NCBI RefSeq assembly: GCF_003259525.1
Contig: NZ_QLLO01000007.1
Span: 62,001 to 126,000, forward strand
Origin: Olleya aquimaris
Lineage (GTDB): Bacteria > Bacteroidota > Bacteroidia > Flavobacteriales > Flavobacteriaceae
DNA: 64,000 nucleotides
Direction: 5' to 3'
Of the stretch, positions 1 through 8,497 are shown in pieces. The notes beneath the pieces were generated by a model that was given only the letters and a program-made list of their open reading frames with translations, was not told the origin of the DNA and ran no database searches. Position 1 is the first letter of the stretch, and each line of letters starts with the position of its first letter. Made by a program: the position numbers and the translations under genes.

Positions 1-509
1 TTATAACCTTTTTCTATGACGTCTACTATTTTTCCTTTTAGGTCTTCTGAAGGTGCGGGGATTTGCGTTACTGCTTCATGATGATCGGCATCAAACACAT
101 CGCCTTTATTAACTTCAATTTTTGCTAACCCTTTTTGTTGTAGCGTTTGCAATAGCTTGTTGTAAATTAACAACACGCCCTTACGTAGCTCTTCTGCTTC
201 TTTGTCATCTTCTATATGTAATAAGGCACGCTCAAAATCGTCTAAAACAGGTAACATTGACACCATGACGTCTTTGTTTGCTGTTTGAAACAACTCGATA
301 CGCTCTCTAGAGGTACGTTTTTTGTAATTTTCAAACTCGGCAAAAAGACGTAAAAACTTATCTTTTTCTTGTTGTAATTCGTTTTTTAATTGGTCTTCTA
401 CAGACAGCTCTTCTTTAGTTTCCTCTTGTACTGTAGTTGTTTCCTCTTGTTTTGAAGCGGTTTTAACGTCCTCTTCTATAATTGTTTCTTTTTTATTTTT
501 CTTGCTCAT
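1..509 (-). CDS. grpE: GrpE nucleotide exchange factor, 3' end cut by window edge
   Basis: GrpE releases ADP from DnaK in the cytoplasmic Hsp70 cycle. The visible 169 residues start MSKKNKKE, followed by an acidic, Lys-rich low-complexity stretch, a long coiled coil with the family signature LRLFAEFENYKKRT, and then VLDDFERAL and VFDADHHEAV. The last readable residues are IEKGY, which in GrpE lies about 15-20 residues before the end, so only the C-terminal strand is missing. The start is the ATG at 507-509, where GrpE similarity begins. dnaJ usually follows grpE in this group and would lie outside the window. The family call is firm. Confidence 0.95.
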   Translation of the reverse strand, partial: MSKKNKKETIIEEDVKTASKQEETTTVQEETKEELSVEDQLKNELQQEKDKFLRLFAEFENYKKRTSRERIELFQTANKDVMVSMLPVLDDFERALLHIEDDKEAEELRKGVLLIYNKLLQTLQQKGLAKIEVNKGDVFDADHHEAVTQIPAPSEDLKGKIVDVIEKGY

Positions 510-633
510 TGATGTACTTAATTTAAAATACTGTAATAGGATGGCAAAAGTACTGCCATTACTATTAATAATGTCAAAATGTCACACATTTTTTTTAACA
601 AACTTTTAATTAGTTTCCATGGAAGATTATTTA

Positions 634-641
634 TATATTTG
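634..641 (+). promoter_or_regulatory. Bacteroidota -7 box for yceI-like gene
   Basis: TATATTTG matches the TAnnTTTG -7 consensus and lies 33 bp before the chosen yceI start. No clear TTG -33 element is seen. It supports a start at 675 rather than at any ATG upstream of this box. Confidence 0.5.
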
Positions 642-674
642 CATATCAAATCACTAAAATTAAAAACTTATAAC

Positions 675-1325
675 ATGAAAAAAATTGTATTAAATCTATT
701 TACTGTAGCACTAATTGGATTAAGCGTTGTTGCTTGTAAAAGTGATGCTAAAGAGGCTAAAACTGGAGAAGCACAAGAAGTAGCAGAAAATAATGAGGCT
801 GCTAAATATAAAGCAGATGCTGAAAACTCGATGATTATTTGGAAAGCTAATAAAGTTGTTGGTGGACACGAAGGAACCATACATGTCTCTAACGGTGTAG
901 CACAATTACAAGGTGACCAATTAGTAGGAGGAAGTTTTATATTTGACTTAAACACTATTGCTTGTACAGACATTCCTGCAGAAGAAAAATCTAACGCAAA
1001 ATTAGTAGGACATTTAAAAAGCGACGACTTTTTTGATGTAGCCAATCACCCAACTGCAGCTTTTGAAATTACTAAAGTAGACGGTAACACAGTTAGCGGA
1101 AACTTGACTATTAAAGGAATTAAAAAGAACATTACCTTTCCTGCAAATGTGACTGTAACTGGTGATGAGATTGCTATAACTAGTGATACATTTACTATTG
1201 ACAGAACAGAATGGGATATTATGTATAATGCTGGTACCACACCAGATATAGCAGCATCTTTAGGTGACAAAATGATTAAAGACGATATTGAAATTAAAAT
1301 TATGGTTAAAGCGACTAAAGCGTAA
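675..1325 (+). CDS. YceI-family lipoprotein
   Basis: The protein has 216 residues. It opens with a lipoprotein signal (MKKIVLNLF...LSVVACKSD, lipobox VVAC, Cys about residue 20) and an acidic linker, followed by one YceI domain to the end. Family features include IIWKANKVVGGHEGTI, the central strands LKSDDFFDVANHP and the C-terminal part TFTIDRTEWDIMY. YceI domains are periplasmic lipocalin-like barrels that bind isoprenoid or other amphiphilic lipids; the ligand here is unknown. A longer in-frame start at 579 was rejected because the promoter box at 634 and the signal peptide both favour 675. A strong terminator follows, so it is probably monocistronic. Confidence 0.9.
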   Translation: MKKIVLNLFTVALIGLSVVACKSDAKEAKTGEAQEVAENNEAAKYKADAENSMIIWKANKVVGGHEGTIHVSNGVAQLQGDQLVGGSFIFDLNTIACTDIPAEEKSNAKLVGHLKSDDFFDVANHPTAAFEITKVDGNTVSGNLTIKGIKKNITFPANVTVTGDEIAITSDTFTIDRTEWDIMYNAGTTPDIAASLGDKMIKDDIEIKIMVKATKA

Positions 1326-1342
1326 TAACTTGTTTAAATATT

Positions 1343-1377
1343 AAAAAAAGCCACAACGTAAGTTGTGGCTTTTTTGG
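1343..1377 (+). terminator. Rho-independent terminator after yceI-like gene
   Basis: The stem GCCACAAC / GTTGTGGC has a short loop and is followed by a T run; an A run precedes it, so it may work in both directions. Confidence 0.85.
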
Positions 1378-1503
1378 TTTTTTCTACTTGACTTTGTCAT
1401 TTTTTTCGGCTAACTTCGTTTAACGATTGATAAAAAATATTGAAACGATTTTTTATCAGAGACATTGCCTTTAATGCAAAAAAACACCGATAAAGATTGA
1501 ACT

Positions 1504-2367
1504 ATGAATTTCGCAGAACACATTCAAGCAGGAAAAGAACTATTAGAAAAAAAAGACAAAACATCTCTACAAAGAGCATTATTTGAATTTATAAAAGCTG
1601 ATGAAATGGCTGATGAAATTGAAATGGCAAAACCACAAACACTATATTATTTAGCTTTAATTAATTATTGGATTGGAAATATAGTTTTGTCATATCAATT
1701 AGCAAAAAGAGCTGAAAAAAGTATTGATATTGCAATAGATAAAAGTTCAATTAATTTTAAGGATATGAGAACCAATTTAGGCGAAAACCAGATAATTGAT
1801 TTAATATCCAATATAAAACAACAATTTCCAACACTTATAAACTCAATTTCAATTGAAAATGTTGAATTTAATCCACACGAAATAGATTTCACTATGTTAG
1901 ACCAAATGAACAATTTTAATGACCAAAATGATTCAGAAGAATCATCTTCTCAAGATAAACTTTCAAACCAATTAGATAACGCTGAAAAACTTGATAGTTA
2001 TGTAGTAAATACATTAACCGAAAATCAAAAAAGAGGAATTTTATTTGGCTTAATTCTTTTAGCACAAGCTGATGGAGAAGTTCACAATAATGAAACTCAT
2101 TTCTTAAACCAAACAGCCAACTTATTGGATTATGATATTTATGATAGTGCTTTTGAACATTTTCAATCGCTTGGTGCAGATAAATTATTTGAAACATTAA
2201 CAACGTTAGACTCAAAGCAAAAAGATTGGTTCATATTTACAGCTTTTGGAATGATAAATGCCGATTTTAAGACAACAACAGAAGAAAATCAAATAATTCG
2301 AGTGATTTTTGAAAATATGGGAATTACAAGCGAAATGTTAGATGATAGTATATCAAGACTTGGTTAG
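1504..2367 (+). CDS. Hypothetical protein with TPR-like N-terminus and TerB-like C-terminus
   Basis: The protein has 287 residues and no signal peptide or membrane segment, so it is probably cytoplasmic. Residues 1-90 are helical and TPR-like (FAEHIQAGKELLEKKDK, YYLALINYWIGNIVLSYQLA). Residues 130-165 are a polar, low-complexity linker. Residues 170-287 are an all-helical segment with GLILLAQADGEVHNNE, resembling the TerB fold, in which an acidic ADG...E motif can bind metal. The codons are very AT-rich (AAA, GAA, ATT) compared with neighbours, and the gene lies alone between inverted repeats, so recent acquisition is plausible. The TerB assignment rests on this motif only. Confidence 0.6.
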   Translation: MNFAEHIQAGKELLEKKDKTSLQRALFEFIKADEMADEIEMAKPQTLYYLALINYWIGNIVLSYQLAKRAEKSIDIAIDKSSINFKDMRTNLGENQIIDLISNIKQQFPTLINSISIENVEFNPHEIDFTMLDQMNNFNDQNDSEESSSQDKLSNQLDNAEKLDSYVVNTLTENQKRGILFGLILLAQADGEVHNNETHFLNQTANLLDYDIYDSAFEHFQSLGADKLFETLTTLDSKQKDWFIFTAFGMINADFKTTTEENQIIRVIFENMGITSEMLDDSISRLG

Positions 2368-2377
2368 AACGTAAAAG

Positions 2378-2516
2378 CACTAAAAGGCAACACCGTATAT
2401 AATTTATTGCTGGTTCTAGCCTACTTACGAAAATCCTCGCGGATTTTCTATTCGGTATTTATTTGCTAAATTAGGTGCTTAAAACACGCAACAAACCATA
2501 TACAAACACGTTAAAC
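2378..2516. repeat. Long imperfect palindrome with central perfect hairpin
   Basis: The centre is a perfect 8-bp stem with a 4-base loop (GAAAATCC at 2429-2436, GGATTTTC at 2441-2448). The outer arms also pair imperfectly: GCAACACCGTATAT on the left against ATATACAAACACGTT on the right. The right end carries GTTAAAC (2510-2516), which fits the integron attC core GTTRRRY, but no matching RYYYAAC is found at the left end. I recall related GTATAT...ATATAC palindromes after AT-rich orphan genes in Flavobacteriaceae. Confidence 0.55.
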
Positions 2517-2524
2517 GAATTTAT

Positions 2525-2558
2525 AAAAAAGCACAACTCTTAGGTTGTGCTTTTTTTT
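2525..2558. terminator. Bidirectional terminator before pepD 3' end
   Basis: The stem AAGCACAAC / GTTGTGCTT (2529-2552) has an A run on the left and a T run on the right, so it can end transcription from both sides, including pepD on the minus strand. Confidence 0.8.
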
Positions 2559-2565
2559 AACAATA

Positions 2566-2589
2566 AAATTCCTGCCTACGCAGGAATTT
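2566..2589. repeat. REP-like hairpin
   Basis: This is a perfect inverted repeat with 10-bp arms AAATTCCTGC / GCAGGAATTT and loop CTAC, placed directly at the pepD stop codon. It resembles short extragenic palindromes common in this group, and no poly-T tail follows. Confidence 0.55.
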
Positions 2590-2590
2590 A

Positions 2591-4051
2591 TTACTTTTTA
2601 GGGATCTCCTTTAAAATCTCTAATACAAAAGTCCAATATTTTTGAGCAGAACTAATTTGTGCACGCTCGTCAGGACTGTGTGCACCTTTGATATTTGGTC
2701 CAAAACTAATCATGTCCATATCTGGATAGTTTTGTCCTAAAATACCACATTCTAATCCTGCGTGGCAAGCAGCAATGTGTGCTTTTTCTCCGTTTAGTTT
2801 TTGGTATAACTTATCTAACACTTTTAAAATAGCACTATCCATATTTGGTGTCCAACCTGGATAATCTCCAGAAAATTCGACCTCGCAACCGGTTAACTCA
2901 AACGTAGCACGTAGCATATTGGCTAAATCTAGTTTGCTGCTTTCTACAGAGCTACGCGTTAAACAACCAATTTTTATGTGTCCATCTTTTACAATTACAC
3001 GTGCTATATTATTAGAGGTTTCTACCAATTCTGGGATGTCTGCACTCATCCTATACACACCATTTAACGCAGCATAAATAGCTCTGGTTAACCCTTCTTG
3101 CACACCTAAATCCATTATTTTTTCTGGAGTCTCAGTTTTAGACATCACAATATCTAAATCGGGTTCCATGGTTTTAAATTCTGTTTTAATGGTGTTGGCT
3201 AAAGTCTCCATGTCGTTTAAAAAAGCAGCTTCATGTATAGCATCAATAGCTACTACTGCTCGACTCTCTCTTGGTATGGCGTTACGTAAACTTCCACCAT
3301 CAATTTCTGAAATGCGTAATCCAAAATTCTCAAAACCATCAAATAATAAACGGTTCATAATTTTGTTAGCATTACCTAATCCTTCATGGATTTGCATACC
3401 AGAATGTCCACCTTGTAAGCCTTTTACTTTAATTTCGAAACCTATCTTAAATTCTGGTGTTTCCTCTTCTTGGTAGGTTCTTGTTGCAGTCACGTCTATA
3501 CCACCAGCACAACCTACACCAATTTCGTCATCCTCTTCAGTGTCTAGATTTAATAGTATTTTACCTTCTAGTAATCCACCTTTTAATCCCATTGCGCCTG
3601 TCATACCTGTTTCTTCATCTATGGTAAATAAAGCTTCAATTGCAGGATGTGGTATGTCTGTGCTTTCTAAAATAGCCATGATGGTTGCCACACCTAAGCC
3701 ATTATCTGCACCTAATGTTGTTCCTTTTGCTTTTACCCAATCACCTTCCACAACCATTTGGATGCCTTGCGTATCAAAATCAAAATCGGTATCTGCATTT
3801 TTTTGATGGACCATATCTAAATGCGATTGCATGACAATGGTCACTCTGTCTTCCATTCCTGGAGTTGCAGGTTTTTTAATAATGACATTTCCTACTTCAT
3901 CTACTATAGTTTCTAAACCTAATTTGGCACCAAAATCTGTCATGAATTTAATGACGCGTTCTTCTTTTTTTGAAGGTCTTGGTACTGCGTTTAAATCGGC
4001 AAATTTATTCCATAATGCTTTTGGCTCTAAAGCTCTAACCTCTTGACTCAT
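2591..4051 (-). CDS. pepD: Aminoacyl-histidine dipeptidase (cytosol non-specific dipeptidase, M20)
   Basis: The protein has 486 residues, the usual PepD length. It hydrolyses Xaa-His and other dipeptides using two metal ions. Metal-site motifs are in order: QSHLDMV, GTTLGADNGLGVA, the catalytic pair in TIDEETGMTGA, NLDTEEDD, and a C-terminal His in SFGPNIKGAHSPDE. The dimerisation insert begins near the GGHSGMQIH stretch. The start is the ATG at 4049-4051 (MSQEVRALEPKALW), where PepD similarity begins; a start 19 codons upstream adds non-conserved residues. No signal peptide, so cytoplasmic. Confidence 0.95.
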   Translation of the reverse strand: MSQEVRALEPKALWNKFADLNAVPRPSKKEERVIKFMTDFGAKLGLETIVDEVGNVIIKKPATPGMEDRVTIVMQSHLDMVHQKNADTDFDFDTQGIQMVVEGDWVKAKGTTLGADNGLGVATIMAILESTDIPHPAIEALFTIDEETGMTGAMGLKGGLLEGKILLNLDTEEDDEIGVGCAGGIDVTATRTYQEEETPEFKIGFEIKVKGLQGGHSGMQIHEGLGNANKIMNRLLFDGFENFGLRISEIDGGSLRNAIPRESRAVVAIDAIHEAAFLNDMETLANTIKTEFKTMEPDLDIVMSKTETPEKIMDLGVQEGLTRAIYAALNGVYRMSADIPELVETSNNIARVIVKDGHIKIGCLTRSSVESSKLDLANMLRATFELTGCEVEFSGDYPGWTPNMDSAILKVLDKLYQKLNGEKAHIAACHAGLECGILGQNYPDMDMISFGPNIKGAHSPDERAQISSAQKYWTFVLEILKEIPKK

Positions 4052-4120
4052 TTGTATAATTTTAATTGAATTGCAAAAGTACACAATGCTAAGACATTTA
4101 GAAACCATTTAAAAAGAAAA

Positions 4121-4222
4121 AGACAGTAGTCGCTACTCCTGATGGTAGTGGCATCCTTTTTTTATTTGGTTACTGAGCGTAGTCGAAGTGCCAAATAAAA
4201 AAAGATATAACGGACAGCAGGT
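4121..4222 (+). ncRNA. Structured RNA candidate with REP core in its loop
   Basis: A small hairpin (CTAC / GTAG, 4133-4148) precedes a perfect 14-bp stem (4156-4169 with 4191-4204), which encloses a 21-base loop holding the REP-like core CTGAGCGTAGTCGAAG. The conserved-looking tail ATATAACGGACAGCAGG follows. I recall near-identical blocks (GGTAGTGGCATCC...ATAACGGACAGC) in other Flavobacteriaceae; it may correspond to the Flavo-1 RNA motif, but I cannot confirm that without a covariance search. On the plus strand it would be the 5' leader of the DUF3810 gene. Confidence 0.4.
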
Positions 4223-4278
4223 AGAAACCTTTTAAAAAAACCACAAGGATTGGTCCTTATTTTATTTATTTTTGAATC

Positions 4279-5346
4279 ATGCTGAAAAACAAAAAATTAC
4301 TGCTTGCTTTATCTGTAGTCCCAATGTATATTTTGGTGAAGATATTAGCGAATTACCCAACTGTTATCGAGCGTTTTTACAGCAATGGGTTGTACCCATA
4401 CATTTCTAAACTATTTAGATATTTATTGGGTTGGTTGCCTTTTAGTTTTGGCGATTTGGTGTATGGTTTTAGTATTATTTTTATGTTACGTTGGTTGTTT
4501 TTAAACCGAAAACGCATGTATAAAGACACTAAAAACTGGCTAATTGATGTGTTTGCAACCTTAAGTGTCGTGTACTTTGCGTTTCATTTATTTTGGGGAT
4601 TAAACTACTACCGAAACCCGTTACATGTCAACTTAAATTTGGAAGATGAGTACACCACAGAACAGCTGTTAACTGTCACCAAAAAACTAATTAAAAAGTC
4701 TAATGCCATACATTTAGAGATTACTAAAAACGATAGCATTAAGGTAGAATTACCATATACAAAAAAAGAGATTTTAAGGTTGACACCAAATAGCTATCAA
4801 GCGTTGGATAACACGTTTCCTAATTTAAAATACAGTCCAAAAAGCTTAAAAAAGTCACTATTTAGTGTACCATTAACTTATATGGGATTTAGTGGGTATT
4901 TAAACCCTTTAACTAATGAGGCTCAGGTGGATTATTTGATTCCTGTGTATAAATTCCCGACGACTGCTGCACATGAAGTGGCACACCAATTGGGTTATGC
5001 TAAAGAAAATGAAGCAAATTTTATTGGCTTTATGGCTACTATAAGTAATGACGACATCTACTTTAAATATTCTGGGTACACTTTTGGATTGCGTCATTGT
5101 TTGGGCGAAGTCTTTAGACGTAATCCACAACACTATGATAAGTTGTTACCAACCATTAACAAAGGAATTTTAAAAAATTACCAAGAGGTTAAAGATTTTT
5201 GGGTTAGTTATCAAAACCCATTAGAACCTATCTTCAGATCCACCTATTCGTCTTACTTAAAGGCTAACAATCAAGCAAATGGCATGCGTAGCTACAGCTA
5301 TGTGGTTGCGCTTTTGGTAAATTATCTGGAAGATAAAACCTTATAA
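4279..5346 (+). CDS. DUF3810 membrane protein, probable zinc metalloprotease-like
   Basis: The protein has 355 residues. Three hydrophobic segments near residues 7-25, 45-70 and 90-110 anchor the N-terminus. The rest is soluble, with HEVAHQLGYAKENEANF starting at His232. The HExxH followed by a Glu further on is the arrangement of a gluzincin-type zinc site. The pattern and length match the Bacteroidota family DUF3810, whose substrate is unknown. The next gene starts 85 bp downstream and may be read from its own promoter. The family call is good; peptidase activity is inferred from the motif. Confidence 0.85.
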   Translation: MLKNKKLLLALSVVPMYILVKILANYPTVIERFYSNGLYPYISKLFRYLLGWLPFSFGDLVYGFSIIFMLRWLFLNRKRMYKDTKNWLIDVFATLSVVYFAFHLFWGLNYYRNPLHVNLNLEDEYTTEQLLTVTKKLIKKSNAIHLEITKNDSIKVELPYTKKEILRLTPNSYQALDNTFPNLKYSPKSLKKSLFSVPLTYMGFSGYLNPLTNEAQVDYLIPVYKFPTTAAHEVAHQLGYAKENEANFIGFMATISNDDIYFKYSGYTFGLRHCLGEVFRRNPQHYDKLLPTINKGILKNYQEVKDFWVSYQNPLEPIFRSTYSSYLKANNQANGMRSYSYVVALLVNYLEDKTL

Positions 5347-5431
5347 AAACGTTAAAAGAGTATTACACTTTTGTTTAAGATAATGGTTATTGTTTATATT
5401 TAGTCATTAAACAACCTTAAACTAAATACTA

Positions 5432-8413
5432 ATGATTAAAAAATGGGCCATTCTAAGCCTACTGTTGTGCAGTTATTTTTCTTTTGCACAAGAGTATGTT
5501 CCTAAAAATGATGGTGTAAAAACAAACACGTCTAATTACACCGCTTTTACTAACGCAAAAATTTATGTCACGCCAAATCAAATTATAGATAATGGAACTT
5601 TACTAATTAAAGATGGTAAAGTTGTGTCTAGCGGAAGCGCAGTATCTATTCCGAAAAACGCTGTTATCATTGATGTCTCTGGTAAAACTATCTATCCGTC
5701 TTTTATAGATATTTATACCGATTTTGGTATTAAAAAACCAAGTACACCATCAGGTAATAGTCGTTCTCCACAATATGATGCTAGTCGCGAAGGCTACTAT
5801 TGGAATGACCATATTAGACCAGACCAAAATGCAGTAGACCATTTTGAGTTTGATAGTAAAAAAGCAGAAGAATTACGTAAAGCAGGATTTGGTGTCGTGA
5901 CCTCACACATCGACGATGGTATTATACAAGGTACAGGAATGCTAGTAACTTTAGCTCCAGAAGGAAGCGATGCAACACGATTGTTAGACGAAAAAGTTGG
6001 GCAATTTTCTGGGACCTCAAAAAGCAAAACCTCTAGACAAGCCTATCCAACCTCATTAATGGGTACTATGGCTTTATTAAGACAAGTTAACCATGATGCA
6101 GAATGGTATGCAAAAGGAAATATTAAAGAAAAAGATCGTGCTTTAGAAGCTTACCTTGCTAATAAAAACGTAGTTCAGTTTTTTGATGCTGGTAAAAAAG
6201 TAAATGCTTTACGATTTGACAAAATTGGTGACCAGTTTGGTATCCAGTACGTTTTTGTTGGTGGTGGTGATGAATATGAATTAATTAATGATATTAAGGC
6301 TACCAACGCAACATTTATCTTACCTCTAGATTTTCCTGATGCTTATGACATGGAAGACCCTTTACTTGCGCAATCTGTAAGTCTTGAAGATTTAAGAGCT
6401 TGGAACCAAAGTCCATCAAACCCTAAGGTTTTTGCTGATAATAATATTCCGTTTGCATTAACGACACATCAATTAAAAGGTGCTAAAGAGTTAATGCCAA
6501 ACCTGCTAAAAGCAATTGAATATGGTTTGGATAAAACAAAAGCTTTAGAAGCTTTAACAATAGTTCCTGCTAGCATCATTGGGAAATCTTCCGAATTAGG
6601 TCATCTTAAATCTGGTGCTCACGCTAATTTTTTAATAACCTCAGGAGATATTTTTGATAAAGAAACCACCATTTATCAAAATTGGATTACAGGTGTTAAA
6701 GATGAAATAAAACCAATGCACACCAAAGACATACGTGGTCATTATACATTTAATCTGGATAACACCAATTACAACTTAGAGATTTCTGGTGATGAGGATA
6801 AATTAAAATCTAAAGTTAAAACAGAAGACAAAGAATATGGCTCTAAATTAAGCTATAAGGACGATTGGATGCAATTAACGTTTGCTACAGCAGACTCAAC
6901 AAAACAAGAGTTTATAAGGGTAGTTTCAAATATAAAAGATTCCAACAATTTAAATGGTAAAGCCATTTATCCAAACGGAACAGAAGTTACTTTTTTTGCA
7001 ACAAAGCAAATCAAAGAAGAAAAGGAGGATGTTAAAAAGAAAGACAAAAAAGAAGATGAAACTCCTAAAATATATCCTGTTACCTATCCCAATATGGCGT
7101 ATGGTATGACTACTTTACCTCAACAAGAAACTTTGTTGTTTAAAAACGTTACCGTTTGGACCAATGAAAAAGAAGGTATATTAGAAAATACAGATGTCTT
7201 AATTAAAAATGGTAAAATAGCCAAAATAGGCACTAATCTGACTGATGGAAATGCTAAAGTAATTGATGGAAAAGGAAAACACTTAACCTCTGGAATTATT
7301 GATGAGCATTCACATATTGCTACAGAAAGCGTAAATGAAGCTGGTCACAACAGTACAGCAGAAGTAACCATTGAAGATGTTTTAGATGCCGAAGATGTAG
7401 ACATCTATCGCAATCTTGCTGGTGGTGTAACTAGTATTCAAATATTACATGGATCTGCTAACCCAATTGGAGGACGATCGGCAATTATCAAACTAAAATG
7501 GGGAGAAAAAGCTGAAAATTTAGTGTATAATAACAGTCCAAAATTCATCAAATTTGCTTTAGGTGAAAACGTGAAACAAAGTAATTGGGGAGACAATGCT
7601 AGAACCCGTTTTCCTCAAACAAGAATGGGAGTTGAGCAAGTCTTTACAGACTATTTCCAACGTGCTAAAGAATATGATGCATTAAAGAAAAGCGGAAAGC
7701 CTTACCGTAAAGACTTAGAGCTAGAAGTGATTGCTGAAATATTAAATAAAGAACGTTTTGTATCCTGCCACTCTTACGTGCAAAGCGAAATTAATATGTT
7801 AATGAAGGTTGCAGAGAAATACAACTTTAATATTAACACATTTACCCATATTTTAGAAGGCTACAAAGTAGCAGATAAAATGGTACAACATGGTGTTGGA
7901 GGGTCGACTTTCTCAGACTGGTGGGCTTATAAATATGAAGTTAATGATGCTATTCCGTTTAACGCTCCAATTATGCATAATGCTGGTGTGTTAGTCGCAA
8001 TTAATAGTGATGACGCAGAGATGTCAAGACGATTAAACCAAGAAGCAGCAAAAAGTGTTAAATATGGAGACATCAGTGAGGAAGATGCTTGGAAGTTTGT
8101 CACCCTAAATCCTGCAAAATTATTGCATATAGATGACAGAGTAGGTAGTATAAAAGTTGGAAAAGATGCAGATGTTGTTTTATGGTCAGACCATCCATTA
8201 TCTATTTATGCTAAAGCAGAAAAAACAATCATTGAAGGAAAAGTGTATTTTGATTTAGAACGTGATGCACAGTTAAGAGAAGCGATTAAAAAAGAAAAAA
8301 ACGAGTTAACTATGTTGATGCTTCAAGCTAAAAACAAAGGATTAAAAACGAAGCCAATCGAGAAAAAAGAAAAAGAACTTTTACACTGCGATTCTATTGA
8401 TCACCAATTTTAG
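5432..8413 (+). CDS. Secreted double amidohydrolase-family protein
   Basis: The protein has 993 residues: a signal peptide (about 1-19, SYFSFAQ) and two amidohydrolase-like halves joined by a charged linker (EEKEDVKKKDKKEDE). The N-terminal half has the family opening (TNAKIYVTPNQIIDNGTLLI, IYPSFIDIYTDFG) but not HxH, so its metal site appears lost. The C-terminal half keeps it: DEHSH at 624-628, His780 (CHSYVQ), His806 (FTHILEG) and NSDDAE. It is probably periplasmic or surface hydrolase acting on an unidentified cyclic amide or peptide-like substrate. A paralogue follows 84 bp downstream. Confidence 0.85.
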   Translation: MIKKWAILSLLLCSYFSFAQEYVPKNDGVKTNTSNYTAFTNAKIYVTPNQIIDNGTLLIKDGKVVSSGSAVSIPKNAVIIDVSGKTIYPSFIDIYTDFGIKKPSTPSGNSRSPQYDASREGYYWNDHIRPDQNAVDHFEFDSKKAEELRKAGFGVVTSHIDDGIIQGTGMLVTLAPEGSDATRLLDEKVGQFSGTSKSKTSRQAYPTSLMGTMALLRQVNHDAEWYAKGNIKEKDRALEAYLANKNVVQFFDAGKKVNALRFDKIGDQFGIQYVFVGGGDEYELINDIKATNATFILPLDFPDAYDMEDPLLAQSVSLEDLRAWNQSPSNPKVFADNNIPFALTTHQLKGAKELMPNLLKAIEYGLDKTKALEALTIVPASIIGKSSELGHLKSGAHANFLITSGDIFDKETTIYQNWITGVKDEIKPMHTKDIRGHYTFNLDNTNYNLEISGDEDKLKSKVKTEDKEYGSKLSYKDDWMQLTFATADSTKQEFIRVVSNIKDSNNLNGKAIYPNGTEVTFFATKQIKEEKEDVKKKDKKEDETPKIYPVTYPNMAYGMTTLPQQETLLFKNVTVWTNEKEGILENTDVLIKNGKIAKIGTNLTDGNAKVIDGKGKHLTSGIIDEHSHIATESVNEAGHNSTAEVTIEDVLDAEDVDIYRNLAGGVTSIQILHGSANPIGGRSAIIKLKWGEKAENLVYNNSPKFIKFALGENVKQSNWGDNARTRFPQTRMGVEQVFTDYFQRAKEYDALKKSGKPYRKDLELEVIAEILNKERFVSCHSYVQSEINMLMKVAEKYNFNINTFTHILEGYKVADKMVQHGVGGSTFSDWWAYKYEVNDAIPFNAPIMHNAGVLVAINSDDAEMSRRLNQEAAKSVKYGDISEEDAWKFVTLNPAKLLHIDDRVGSIKVGKDADVVLWSDHPLSIYAKAEKTIIEGKVYFDLERDAQLREAIKKEKNELTMLMLQAKNKGLKTKPIEKKEKELLHCDSIDHQF

Positions 8414-8463
8414 TAATTAGTAATTAGTACAAAGTACTTTTAAATAAAAAATAAAATGTTACA

Positions 8464-8478
8464 CTGAGCCTGTCGAAG
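8464..8478 (+). repeat. REP-like core
   Basis: CTGAGCCTGTCGAAG is a variant of the repeat core found in many gaps of this window. It lies in the 84-bp gap between the two amidohydrolase genes. Confidence 0.6.
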
Positions 8479-8497
8479 TGTTTTAATTATAAGAATC

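Larger units (their letters stand above)
1415..2519. mobile_element. Cassette-like insertion bounded by 11-bp inverted repeats (candidate)
   Basis: TTCGTTTAACG at 1415-1425 is the exact reverse complement of CGTTAAACGAA at 2509-2519. Between them lie a 10-bp hairpin (arms 1429-1438 and 1448-1457), one AT-rich gene, and a long imperfect palindrome after the gene. The unit sits cleanly between the yceI terminator and the pepD terminator. No transposase or recombinase is encoded. Similar single-gene units with related palindromes occur, from memory, in other flavobacterial genomes. That this is a mobile cassette is inference. Confidence 0.35.

Noticed and set aside
2378-2516. Canonical integron attC site
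   Set aside because: The right end fits GTTRRRY, but no RYYYAAC lies at the left end of the palindrome, and no integrase gene or further cassette is visible in the window; reported only as attC-like.
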